This document shows positions 55,108 through 64,000 of a stretch of 64,000 nt of DNA, one piece after another. Positions within the stretch are counted from its first letter, which is position 1; each line of letters starts with the position of its first letter. The DNA lies in assembly GCF_002930155.1 (NCBI RefSeq), contig NZ_PHND01000001.1, forward strand, positions 682,001 to 746,000, written 5' to 3'. The translations under genes and the position numbers were made by a program. The notes under the pieces were generated by a model, which was not told the origin of the DNA, ran no database searches, and saw only the letters and a list, made by a program, of their open reading frames with translations. This stretch comes from Entomoplasma ellychniae (GTDB lineage Bacteria > Bacillota_I > Bacilli_A > Mycoplasmatales > Mycoplasmataceae).

Positions 55108-56145
55108 TTATTTTGATTTTAATCTTAAAACTTCTTCTCTTAAAAATCTTAATTTTGCTTCTTTAACTAAAAGTGCGTCAAATTCTTTATTAAATATTCC
55201 CATGAAATAACCAATTATTAAAGCTCCAACTCAGTTACCCAATATTGAAGGAAGAATGTTTATTAATAAAAAAATCCAAACTAAATTATTATCAATCTGT
55301 TGGTAAGCAAGAATAGCATTAGTTATAATCATTCAAGCAATAAACCAGTTAGCTACACAATGTTGATATCCACCAATAGCAAAATAAAATAAAATAAATA
55401 AATACATAATCATTGACGCTACAGCATTTCCTTTTGTAGATTTAGACCCTTGAGTTGCTAAACAAACTAAGAAGTTACACAAAATAGCACTCATGAATGT
55501 TCATAAAACTGCTTGTAAAATAATTTTGCTTGTTAAAGCACTTAAACCAAAACCTGCAATCATTACATGCCCAACATTATAGAGTTTTTTTTCTATAAAA
55601 TTATGCAAAAAGTATTCTCATATTAAGTTACCTTCACCAGTCATTGTTCCTGATAATTGAAATATAATAACAACAATAAACATTCCTATTATATTTCCCA
55701 AATAAACAAGACCACAAGCTTTCATAAAGACTGTTCAGCGTTCTACACCTTTAAACATTGTCCTGTTATATCACATGTGTGCTGTAACAAATCCTCCTCC
55801 AAGAAAACTTATTAATACAATAACTATTGCAAAAACTGCACTAAATACTATTTTACCCAATGAAGCTCACGCATCCCCACCTAAAGAATATGATGCTAAT
55901 ATAGCCCCAACATAAGCCAAAGATATTCAAAACCCAGCTAAAATTCCTGCTGAAAACTGTTTTACATTTTGTAATCTCAAACCATCAGATATTGTTCTAA
56001 AAGTGTGAACATAACCATAATTGTGATATGAAATATCTTGATTATATAACGAAGAAAAATCTTCTTGTTCTAATCGTTTTATCTCTTCATCATATTTTTG
56101 TATTTTTACACTATTGTCTTTTTTCCTAAAAAATTTTAAAATCAT
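55108..56145 (-). CDS. Formate/nitrite-family channel
   Basis: 345-residue minus-strand membrane protein with about 10 UGA Trp codons. A charged N-terminal region of about 60 residues is followed by six helices. FNT-family motifs are present: NFLVCLATQ in helix 4 (the family's Asn/Val-Cys-Leu-Ala motif), YLGNIIG in helix 3, a conserved QHCVANW (His of the pore) and LPSILGNWVGA near the end. FNT proteins carry monovalent anions such as formate, nitrite or lactate. In a fermenting organism export of lactate or formate is the reasonable role. Ribosome site AGGAGAAAAAA. Confidence 0.88.
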
Positions 56146-56314
56146 TTTTTCTCCTATATTTAAATACTTCTATGTTTTTTTCAACTAATAATTATTTTAT
56201 CTAAAATATTATTTTTTATTCTACTTTTTAAGAAAATATTTATCATTAAAATTAAAAAGTATTTATAATTAATTACATAAAAGCAAATAAAAATTAAATT
56301 CTAAAGGAGAAAAA

Positions 56315-56788
56315 ATGGGATTATTTGGTAAAAAAAATAAAGAAATAAATATTTATGCTCCAGTTAATGGTGAAGTTGTTGGTCTTGATAAAGTTGATGA
56401 TGAAGTATTTAGTCAAAAAATGATGGGTGATGGTTTTGCTATTATTCCTGCTGATGGAGAATTTGTTTCTCCTATTGATGGAAAATTAGTAAGTGTATTT
56501 CAAACAAAGCATGCATATGGCATTCAACACTCATCAGGTGTAGAGTTATTAATCCACATTGGTTTAGATACAGTTACTCTTGACGGAGAAGGTTTTGAGT
56601 TACATGTATCTCAAGATCAAAAAATTAAAACTGGAGAAAAATTAGTTAATGTTGATTTAGCTTTTGTAAAACCAAAAGTGCCTTCAATCACTACTCCAAT
56701 TATTTTTACAAACCAAGAAGGTAAAGAAATTAAAATAATTAAAACTGGAAAAGTTGCTAAAGGTGAATTAATCGCTCAATTAGTTTAA
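56315..56788 (+). CDS. crr: PTS glucose-type EIIA (Crr)
   Basis: 157-residue phosphocarrier that accepts phosphate from HPr at a histidine in LLIHIGLDTV and passes it to EIIB. Conserved features are MMGDGFAIIPADGEF, the second histidine region HAYGIQHSSG and the C-terminal GKVAKGELIAQ. No membrane segment. Stand-alone EIIA here matches the absence of EIIA in the sucrose-type EIIBC. Predicted -10 TATAAT at 56264-56269. It has its own terminator. Confidence 0.96.
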   Translation: MGLFGKKNKEINIYAPVNGEVVGLDKVDDEVFSQKMMGDGFAIIPADGEFVSPIDGKLVSVFQTKHAYGIQHSSGVELLIHIGLDTVTLDGEGFELHVSQDQKIKTGEKLVNVDLAFVKPKVPSITTPIIFTNQEGKEIKIIKTGKVAKGELIAQLV

Positions 56789-56793
56789 TTACT

Positions 56794-56816
56794 AAAAACC
56801 AAATTTGGTTTTTTTT
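56794..56816 (+). terminator. Terminator after crr
   Basis: AAAAACCA/TGGTTTTT stem with loop AATT, then Ts. Confidence 0.7.
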
Positions 56817-56889
56817 ATTTTCATTTTCATGTCAAAATAATTCACAATAATAAAAAAATTGATATAATTAAATGGTTAAAAGAAAAAGA

Positions 56890-56996
56890 AGCACAAGCTC
56901 ACCACCAATTTTTTGAAGTGGTAATAATAAACTTATTTTTAAAAATATTATTTTATTATGTGTGCTATCTAATTTTTGACGGCACACATTTTATTT
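56890..56996 (+). promoter_or_regulatory. L20-type leader of infC-rpmI-rplT
   Basis: The spacer contains a hairpin ACCAC/GTGGT (56901-56922) and a terminator-like hairpin ATGTGTGC/GCACACAT (56957-56988) with a T-rich tail. AGCACA at 56890-56895 can instead pair with TGTGCT at 56960-56965, the left arm of the terminator. Two mutually exclusive folds are therefore possible. This is the arrangement used by the autoregulatory L20 leader in Bacillus. Whether L20 binds is inferred from position. Confidence 0.6.
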
Positions 56997-57016
56997 ATCT
57001 AAAAAGGAGATCATTA

Positions 57017-57559
57017 ATGGATCAAAGAAGAAACAATACAAAACCAGTTAAAATTCAAGAGCCTATAAATAACTTTATCAGAGCTAGAGAAGTACTAATC
57101 ATTGGCGACAATGGAGAAAAATTAGGACCTATTTCAAAACTAGACGGAATTCGTTTAGCAGAAGAAAGAGGATTAGATTTATTTCAAGTAGGTCAACAAG
57201 CTGATGGAATTGCGATTTGTAAAATTGTTGATTATGGTAAATTTAAATTCCAACAACAAAAAAAACAAAAAGAAGTTAAAAAGAATCAAGTTAAAGTAGA
57301 AAATAGAGAAGTTAGGCTTACTGTTAATATTGGTCAACATGATTTATTAGTAAAAGCTAAGAAAGCTCGTGAATTTTTAGAAGCTGGAGATAGAGTTAAA
57401 GTTTCTCTAAAATTTAGAGGTCGTGAAATTGCTTATATGGATCAAGGTATGGAGACAATAAATAAATTTTATTTAGAAATTGAAGATGCTGCTAAAATTG
57501 AAAAAGAAGCAAAATTAACTTCAAGATTTTTAGATATGTATTTAGTGCCAAAAAAATAA
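57017..57559 (+). CDS. infC: Translation initiation factor IF-3
   Basis: IF-3 splits ribosomes and checks the start codon. I begin at ATG 57017 behind AAAAAGGAGA. The frame extends upstream into the leader, but that part crosses the hairpins. 180 residues: N domain (INNFIRAREVLIIGDNGEKLG), LDLFQVGQQADG, linker with basic FKFQQQKKQKEVKK, and C domain with DRVKVSLKFRGREIAY. The start here is AUG, whereas IF-3 often uses AUU. First gene of infC-rpmI-rplT. Confidence 0.96.
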   Translation: MDQRRNNTKPVKIQEPINNFIRAREVLIIGDNGEKLGPISKLDGIRLAEERGLDLFQVGQQADGIAICKIVDYGKFKFQQQKKQKEVKKNQVKVENREVRLTVNIGQHDLLVKAKKAREFLEAGDRVKVSLKFRGREIAYMDQGMETINKFYLEIEDAAKIEKEAKLTSRFLDMYLVPKK

Positions 57560-57590
57560 TTAGAAAGAGTATTGAAAGGAATTATATATT

Positions 57591-57785
57591 ATGCCAAAAA
57601 TGAAAAGTAAAAAATCATTAGCAAAAAGAGTTACTGTTAAGAAAAATGGTACTTTAAAAAGAGGTAAGGCTTATAGATCTCACCGTGCTACTGGAAAAAC
57701 AACAAAACAAAAACGTCACTTAGAGAAATCAACAATAGTGCACACAACAGACATGAAAAGAATTAAAGGATTACTTCAAAAGTAA
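57591..57785 (+). CDS. rpmI: 50S ribosomal protein L35
   Basis: A 64-residue basic large-subunit protein with the usual [20 protein letters not shown] start, the [20 protein letters not shown] core and the KRIKGLLQK end. Length is normal. It lies between infC and rplT in standard order with a GAAAGGAAT ribosome site. Confidence 0.97.
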   Translation: MPKMKSKKSLAKRVTVKKNGTLKRGKAYRSHRATGKTTKQKRHLEKSTIVHTTDMKRIKGLLQK

Positions 57786-57805
57786 GAAAGGGATAGGGAT
57801 ACAAA

Positions 57806-58663
57806 ATGGCAAGAGTAAAATTTGGTAAAGTTACCAGAGCAAGAAGAAAGCGTTGAATTAAACGTGCTAAAGGTTATTATGGAACTAAAAAATCTTCATA
57901 TAAGAAAGCTCATGAACAAGTAGTACGTTCTATGGCTTATGCTTTTGTTGGTAGAAAACAAAACAAACGTAATTTTAGAAAACTATGAATTGTTCGTATT
58001 AATGCAGCTGTTAGACCTTATGGTTTATCATACTCAAAATTTATGAATGGTTTAAAATTAGCAAATATTGATGTTAACCGTAAAATGTTATCAGAATTAG
58101 CTATTAATGATGCAAAAGTTTTTCAAGGATTAGTTGAAGCTGCAGATAAAGCATTAAATTCAGGAATAACAACCATTAATAAAGTTGAAATTAAAGAAAA
58201 AGTTAAAGCAGAACCTAAAAAAGCAGAAGTTAAATCTGCTCCTAAAACAGCAACTGTAAAACCAGTTGAGAAAAAAGTTGAAAACTTAGCATCTAAACCT
58301 GAAGTTTCACATGAAGAAGCTAATGAATTCTTATCAAAAATGGAAGCTAAATACAAAGAACATTTAGCTGAAGAAGTTGAATTTGAACCTAAAAAAGCAG
58401 AAGTTAAATCCGTACCTAAACCCCCAACTGTAAAACCAGTTGAGAAAAAAGTCTCAGCTGATGAGCGTGCTAAAATAGATGGATCTGAAGTAATTGAAGA
58501 AGAAAGACATGAATTGCAAAAATACTCAAATAAATTGAGAGAAGTAGCAATTGAAAAAGAACTAACTGCAAAATTACAAAATGTTAATTTACGTGATATG
58601 ACTAAAAAAGAACTTATTGAATATATGAGAAAAGTTCGTACAGCAATTCAAAATAAAAAATAA
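57806..58663 (+). CDS. rplT: 50S ribosomal protein L20 with a 165-residue C-terminal extension
   Basis: Residues 1-118 are normal L20, essential for large-subunit assembly: [35 protein letters not shown], and [19 protein letters not shown]. Two UGA Trp codons are in the core. The frame continues to 285 residues (usual length about 118). The tail is Lys/Glu/Pro/Val-rich with a duplicated EPKKAEVKS...VKPVEKKV unit (about residues 136-158 and 194-216). It ends in a charged helix and a [15 protein letters not shown] stretch that loosely recalls SAP/HeH nucleic-acid-binding helices. The reading frame is intact to a clean terminator. Confidence 0.93.
58211..58278 (+). repeat. First copy of 68-bp repeat in rplT
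   Basis: Starts GAACCTAAAAAAGCAGAAGT and ends at GAGAAAAAAGT; codes for a Pro/Lys/Val-rich unit. The second copy lies 174 bases (58 codons) downstream, in the same frame. Confidence 0.9.
58385..58452 (+). repeat. Second copy of 68-bp repeat in rplT
   Basis: Matches 58211-58278 with changes confined to about 20 bases in the middle; the flanks are identical. Points to a recent in-frame duplication within the extension. Confidence 0.9.
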
Positions 58664-58669
58664 AAAATA

Positions 58670-58711
58670 TTATAAAAAACACAGTTCAAGCAATAACTGT
58701 GTTTTTTATAA
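58670..58711 (+). terminator. Terminator after rplT
   Basis: ACACAGTT/AACTGTGT 8-bp stem, loop CAAGCAAT, with outer A/T runs able to pair after a 2-base bulge. It also suits the convergent trpS transcript. Confidence 0.8.
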
Positions 58712-58738
58712 TTATTAAGTAGATGTGTCTTCAACTTT

Positions 58739-59740
<1,002 letters not shown>

Positions 59741-59828
59741 ATAATGATCTCCTTAATTTTTAAATATATTATATATGATTTTTATGTATATTTTAGGTAA
59801 GATATTTATAAAACATAAAGGTGGATAC

Positions 59829-60611
59829 ATGAGATATACAATTGTTAAAAATGAATACAAAGATTCATTAAAAAAAGCAGAAAAGATAATAAAAGTTCTT
59901 AAAGACTACAACTGAATTGAAGATAAACTTAATCCAGAAGTTATTTTTGTTATTGGTGGTGATGGAACCTTTTTAACAGCTGCTGAGCAGTATAATCATA
60001 TTTTAGACAATGTTTTATTTATACCAGTTAAATCTGGTGGGATAGGTTTTTATACTAATCACAACAGAATTGAAGATATCAAAAAAAGAATTGATGGTTT
60101 AAAAAGAACAAAACCCTTACTAATACCTTTATTAGAAGCAAATCATTATAAAGCTATAAATGAAATTAAAATATTAAATAGCAAAAGACCATTAAGAGCT
60201 TCTGTTTTGATTAATGATGAATTATTAGAAGAGTTTAAAGGAACAGGATTAGCATTTACAACCCCAAGTGGAAGCACTGGTTTTTCAAAATCTCAAGGTG
60301 GAGCTGTTATTATTGATGAAACTAATATCTTCCAAATGCTAGAAATGGCACCAGTTTCTAATAATATTTTTAGAACTATACACGCACCAATTATTCTTTC
60401 AAAGAATCATCATATTAAAGTTATTCTTGATGGGATAAAGGATGTTGAGATAATTGTTGATGGAGTTAGTAATAAAGTTCCTGAAAACGGAATAGTTAAT
60501 GTTTGTTTAAGTAGTAAACATGTTAAGTTAGTTTCCGCACAAAATGAACACACAACTAAAATTCAAATATTAAAAGATATGTTTACTTTAAATAAGAAAT
60601 TTGAGGATTAA
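59829..60611 (+). CDS. nadK: NAD kinase
   Basis: Makes NADP from NAD. 260 residues with the GGDGT motif (VIGGDGTFLTAA, near residue 45), the NE-like adenine pocket and the TPSGSTGFSKSQGGAVI loop. Start ATG 59829 behind AAAGGTGG. Followed at 3 bases by rsmD, then gmk and rsmB, so a four-gene run on the plus strand is likely. Confidence 0.94.
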
Positions 60612-60614
60612 AAT

Positions 60615-61172
60615 ATGCACGTTATATCTGGAAAATATAAAGGTATGAAATTGCAATCTTTGAATGGGATGAATACAAGACCCACTTTAACAAGAATTAA
60701 AGAAGATGCATTTAATATATTGAGTAACTATTTTTTATTTGAAAATAAAAAAAGCTTAGATATTTTTGGAGGATCTGGTGCTTTAACTATTGAAGGTTTA
60801 AGCAGAGGAATTCAAGAGGCTTGAATAAATGACATTTCAAAAGAAGCTATTGAAGTAATAAAAATAAATTTAAATAAGACCAATAATGAAAAATATAATA
60901 TCACTAATTATGATTACATTTTTTTATTACAAATCTTGCAATCAAATAAGCAAAGTTTTGATTTGGTTTATTTAGACCCGCCTTTTGCAAAAGTTGAATC
61001 TTATAATCAAGTAATTGATTCGCTTTTAAAAAACAAAATTTTAAATAAATGAGGAGTTATCATTTTAGAATCAGAAGTTGTTTTAGAAATAGAATTACTA
61101 AAAGAGTTTGTTTTAATTAAACATAAAGGTTATAATAAAAAAAATCTATACATATTAAGACTGGAGAAATAA
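60615..61172 (+). CDS. rsmD: 16S rRNA (guanine966-N2)-methyltransferase RsmD-like
   Basis: 185 residues with UGA Trp codons. Starts MHVISGKYKGMKL, has the SAM-binding DIFGGSGALTIEGLSRG segment, an acidic loop and the catalytic DPPF (VYLDPPFAK), the usual RsmD pattern. The C terminus is a conserved GYNKKNLYILR strand. It starts 3 bases after nadK. Target residue is inferred from the family. Confidence 0.9.
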
Positions 61173-61173
61173 A

Positions 61174-62073
61174 ATGTCAAACAAAAAAGGTAGAATAGTT
61201 ATAATATCTGGACCAAGTGGAGTTGGAAAAGGAAGCGTTAATGAAAAACTACTTCAAGATAAAAAATTAAATTTGGAATACTCAATATCAATGACAACTA
61301 GAAAACCTAGAAATGGTGAAGTTGATGGAGTAAATTATTACTTTGTTTCAAAAGAAGAATTTGCATCAGCAATTGTAAATAATGAATTAATAGAGCATGC
61401 TTCATTTGTTGGTAATTCATATGGAACTCCTAGAAAATATGTAGAAGAAAAGCTTAAAAACTCAAAAAATGTAATATTAGAAATTGAAGTTGATGGTGCA
61501 ACACAAGTGCTTCGAAATGAAGCAAACGTTCTTTCAATTTTCTTAATGCCCCCAAACATAACAGAATTAGCTACAAGAATTAAAGGTAGAAATTCGGAAA
61601 CTGATGAAGTTATTAAACAGAGACTTGATAAGGCTCTTTTAGAAATACCTTTAAAACATAGTTATGATTATGTTGTTGAAAATGATTCAGTTGAAAATGC
61701 TGTTGCCAAAATAACAGATATTTTAATAAGAGAACAATGTATTGTTAGTGGTGAGGCTTCTAAATACGAAAAACTTGTTGAAATAGTAAATGAAATAGTA
61801 GAAGAAAAATATTTATTCTTTGTTGACCACTGGAAAGAAAATGTTCAAACTGCAGCAAATAAAAAAGAAGATATAAAACAAGCTGATTCTTTTGATGCAA
61901 AAAGTAAATTAGTTGAAATACTTTCAAACAAAGTTTACAAGAAAGTTTTAGCCCATGGTGATTTTAATAAAATTAATTCAAAAGAGTTTATTGATTTTAA
62001 AATTCAAAAATTAATGTTTAAAGTAAATTTTTTTAGCATAAATCAAAGAAATGATGCAAATGATGAAGACTAA
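61174..62073 (+). CDS. gmk: Guanylate kinase with a C-terminal extension
   Basis: Phosphorylates GMP to GDP. Residues 1-205 are complete: P-loop SGPSGVGKGSVNEKL (usually GKGT), SMTTRKPRNGEVDGVNYYFVS (GMP-binding), EIEVDGA, and IKGRNSETDEVIKQRL. Family length is about 205; here it is 299. The extra 95 residues (after ILIREQC) are charged and helical with no recognised motif. The extension is uninterrupted and coding, not read-through of a stop, because UGA is Trp and no frame change is seen. It starts one base after the rsmD stop and overlaps rsmB. Confidence 0.92.
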   Translation: MSNKKGRIVIISGPSGVGKGSVNEKLLQDKKLNLEYSISMTTRKPRNGEVDGVNYYFVSKEEFASAIVNNELIEHASFVGNSYGTPRKYVEEKLKNSKNVILEIEVDGATQVLRNEANVLSIFLMPPNITELATRIKGRNSETDEVIKQRLDKALLEIPLKHSYDYVVENDSVENAVAKITDILIREQCIVSGEASKYEKLVEIVNEIVEEKYLFFVDHWKENVQTAANKKEDIKQADSFDAKSKLVEILSNKVYKKVLAHGDFNKINSKEFIDFKIQKLMFKVNFFSINQRNDANDED

Positions 62074-63331
62074 TAATTCAAGAGAAATAGCTTTTGAATG
62101 TTTGCAAAAAGTTTTTAAACATAAAGCTTTTTCAAATATTTTATTAAATGAAATTTCAAAAAAAGATATCCCCCAAAAATTTAAGAATCTTGTTTTTGCT
62201 ATTGTTCATGGAACAATAATTAATAAGATATTGTTGGAAAAAACTGTTAGTAAATTAATTGATAATAAAAAAACTAATTTAGATATACAAATTCTTTTAT
62301 GAATGAGTGCTTATCAAATAAGGTTTTTAAAAACTATTCCTTTATATGCTGTTGTTAATGAAGCTGTAAGTATTGCTAAAAAAATTAATCCAAGACTTTC
62401 TGGTTTAGTAAATGCAACTTTAAAAAAAGTTATTAATAATGAACAAGAGCTATTTTCATTTAATGAATTATCTGAAGAACAAAGAGTAATTATTGAAAAT
62501 TCTTTACCAGAATCATTTTATAATTTATTTAAAGAACAATACGGATCAAAAATTGCAATGAAATTAGCAAAGGATTCTACTAAAAAACCATCGATATACT
62601 TTAGAGTCAATACTTTAAAAATTTCTTTTGAAGACTTTTTTCAAACTTATAAACAAGAATTATCTTTAATTAAAACTTTTACAAAAGATTGTTTAATAAC
62701 TAAAGTTCCTATAGTACAAAGCCGTATGTATGCTGAAGGCTTGATTACTGTTCAAGACGCAGCATCTATTAACGTTGTTAATATATTAGATCCAAAACTA
62801 AATGATCATGTATTAGATATGTGTGCAGCACCTGGTGGTAAGGTAACACATATATCAAGTAAATTAAAAAATACTGGTAAAGTAATTGCTTGTGAAATTA
62901 ATGAAAGTAAAATAAAATTAATTCAACAAAATATTGATAGATTAGGTTGTAGTAATATAGAACTAATTTGCAAAGATGCGACATCTATGAAATTCGAAGA
63001 AAAGTTTGATTGCATATTACTTGATGCTCCTTGTTCTGGATTTGGTGTTTTTAAAAGAAAACCCGAAATTAAATTAAAAGGGTATACAAAAAATAAAATT
63101 AATGAAATTATTCAACTTCAATCAAACCTGTTAGATAATGCATATCAAAATTTAAAAGTAAGTGGAGAAATGGTGTATTCCACTTGTACTATCAACAAAT
63201 TAGAAAATCAAAATCAAATTGAAAAATTTTTAAGTAGATATTCTAATATGAAAAAAATATATGAAGAACAACTTTTTGGTTATGAAAATAATACTGATGG
63301 TTTTTATGTTTGCAAAATGATTAAAGAATAA
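62051..63331 (+). CDS. rsmB: 16S rRNA (cytosine967-C5)-methyltransferase RsmB
   Basis: 426 residues. N-terminal NusB-like RNA-binding domain (residues 1-140), with one UGA Trp at 84, then a Rossmann methyltransferase: VLDMCAAPGGKVTHIS (SAM site), LDAPCSGFGVFKRKPE (catalytic-pocket Cys in PC), and STCTINKLENQ (second Cys). Four in-frame ATGs lie in 62051-62063 without a clear ribosome site; I take the first. It overlaps gmk by 23 bases, so translation is likely coupled. Confidence 0.93.
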
Positions 63332-63351
63332 AACTAAGTTTTATTTTTTTT
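63327..63351 (+). terminator. Terminator overlapping the rsmB stop
   Basis: AATAAAAC/GTTTTATT 8-bp stem, loop TAA, T8 tail; the first arm includes the TAA stop. Confidence 0.75.
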
Positions 63352-63406
63352 ATGTGATTAAAACAAAGATATTTGTTATAAAATATAAATAATAAAAAGA
63401 GGTAGC

Positions 63407-64000
63407 ATGGCAAAATTACAATCTAGAAATGAAATTTTCAAGAGTGAAATTGAGAAAAAAAATAAGTTTATAAGTGAAAACAGTGGTATTTTTAATTTTG
63501 ACACTTATGTAAACTCTTCTTTAGATGAACTTATTAAAATTGATAAAGAGTATTATACAAGTTTAAAAACTAAACTAAGTACTGAGTATGAAAATATAAA
63601 GTTTTATTTAGATCACGATATTATGTCTGACTTTAATAATTATGAGTTGATTGAATCAATTGATGAAGTTTTAAGTGACTTAAAAGATTTAGAAACAAGA
63701 GATATCAGTTTATTTGACGGAGAACAATTAGGTGCTCATTTTAATGAAAGAAACTTTTATTCAGCTGAATTAAAAGATATGTTTTATAAGTTAACAGAAA
63801 TTAATAACAAATACATAACAGATTATAAAAACAGTAAAGTTTTGCAAACTAATTATGCAGGATTTAATAATAAAACATTGGCAAAGAATTTATTATTACC
63901 AGAACAAGAAAAAGCTATTTCAGATAAAATTTTAGCAATTAAAAATAAATCTGAGATTATTCAAAAAATACAATCAGAACAAAACGGTGCAATGCATGAG
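63407..64000 (+). CDS. Unknown coiled-coil-like protein, 3-prime end beyond window
   Basis: At least 198 residues, open to the edge, from an ATG behind AAAGAGGTAGC. Composition is Lys/Glu/Asn/Ser-rich with long helical charge patterns (ELIKIDKEYYTSLKTKL, DVLSDLKDLE-like), suggesting coiled coils. There is no signal peptide, membrane helix or catalytic motif in the visible part. It starts after its own promoter region (AT-rich spacer), so it may be a separate unit from nadK-rsmB. Confidence 0.7.
   Translation, partial: MAKLQSRNEIFKSEIEKKNKFISENSGIFNFDTYVNSSLDELIKIDKEYYTSLKTKLSTEYENIKFYLDHDIMSDFNNYELIESIDEVLSDLKDLETRDISLFDGEQLGAHFNERNFYSAELKDMFYKLTEINNKYITDYKNSKVLQTNYAGFNNKTLAKNLLLPEQEKAISDKILAIKNKSEIIQKIQSEQNGAMHE

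Noticed and set aside
56918-57016. Upstream extension of IF-3.
   Set aside because: It would cross the leader hairpins and lacks a ribosome site.

Overview
The window is a low-GC, AT-rich chromosomal segment of a mollicute that reads UGA as tryptophan. In-frame TGA codons interrupt otherwise intact conserved genes such as secY, truA, thrS and pyk. One also encodes the first residue of the thioredoxin WCGPC site. Gene order, the PTS-based sugar genes, the long tail on ribosomal protein L29 and the tRNA order Asn-Glu-Val-Thr-Lys-Leu point to the Mesoplasma/Entomoplasma/mycoides branch of the Entomoplasmatales. I cannot name the species. Coordinates below are corrected for UGA=Trp, so many genes are longer than a standard-code translation would show.

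Layout. 1-10.7 kb: S10/spc/alpha ribosomal operon (rplP to rplQ, with secY, cdd, adk, map, infA, rpoA). 10.8-14.8 kb: ECF vitamin-transporter energising module (two ATPases and EcfT) with truA. 14.9-24.2 kb: accessory surface region with a 1431-residue double-FtsX permease, an 891-residue exported protein, a lipoprotein and gene-poor spacers. 24.2-29.4 kb: ligA and gatCAB. 29.5-36.7 kb: two amino-acid permeases, a small membrane protein, KtrA/KtrB-type potassium uptake and folD. 36.8-37.5 kb: six tRNA genes. 37.5-50.8 kb: glycolysis and sugar uptake (HAD phosphatase, pfkA, pyk, sucrose-type PTS plus sucrose-6-phosphate hydrolase, T-box-controlled thrS, fruR-fruK-fruA, trxA). 50.8-56.1 kb: ABC-2 exporter with a tiny Cys-rich protein, a membrane protein and a formate/nitrite-type channel. 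56.3-64 kb: crr (EIIA-Glc), infC-rpmI-rplT with leader, trpS, nadK, rsmD, gmk, rsmB and an unfinished unknown gene.

How it fits together. The sugar genes form one scheme. Sucrose and fructose enter by PTS. The sucrose permease carries no EIIA domain, so the separate Crr at 56.3 kb is the plausible donor. ScrB, FruK, PfkA and Pyk feed glycolysis, and the FNT channel could export an acidic end product.

The most unusual signals are: a recurrent intergenic element ending in a terminator (about 22.0 and 44.2 kb, possibly 14.8 kb); long extra tails on L20 (with an internal duplication), L29 and guanylate kinase; a ThrRS whose editing-site histidines are replaced; three perfect tandem 10-bp repeats in front of fruR; and a 61-residue Cys-rich protein overlapping an ABC-2 permease gene.
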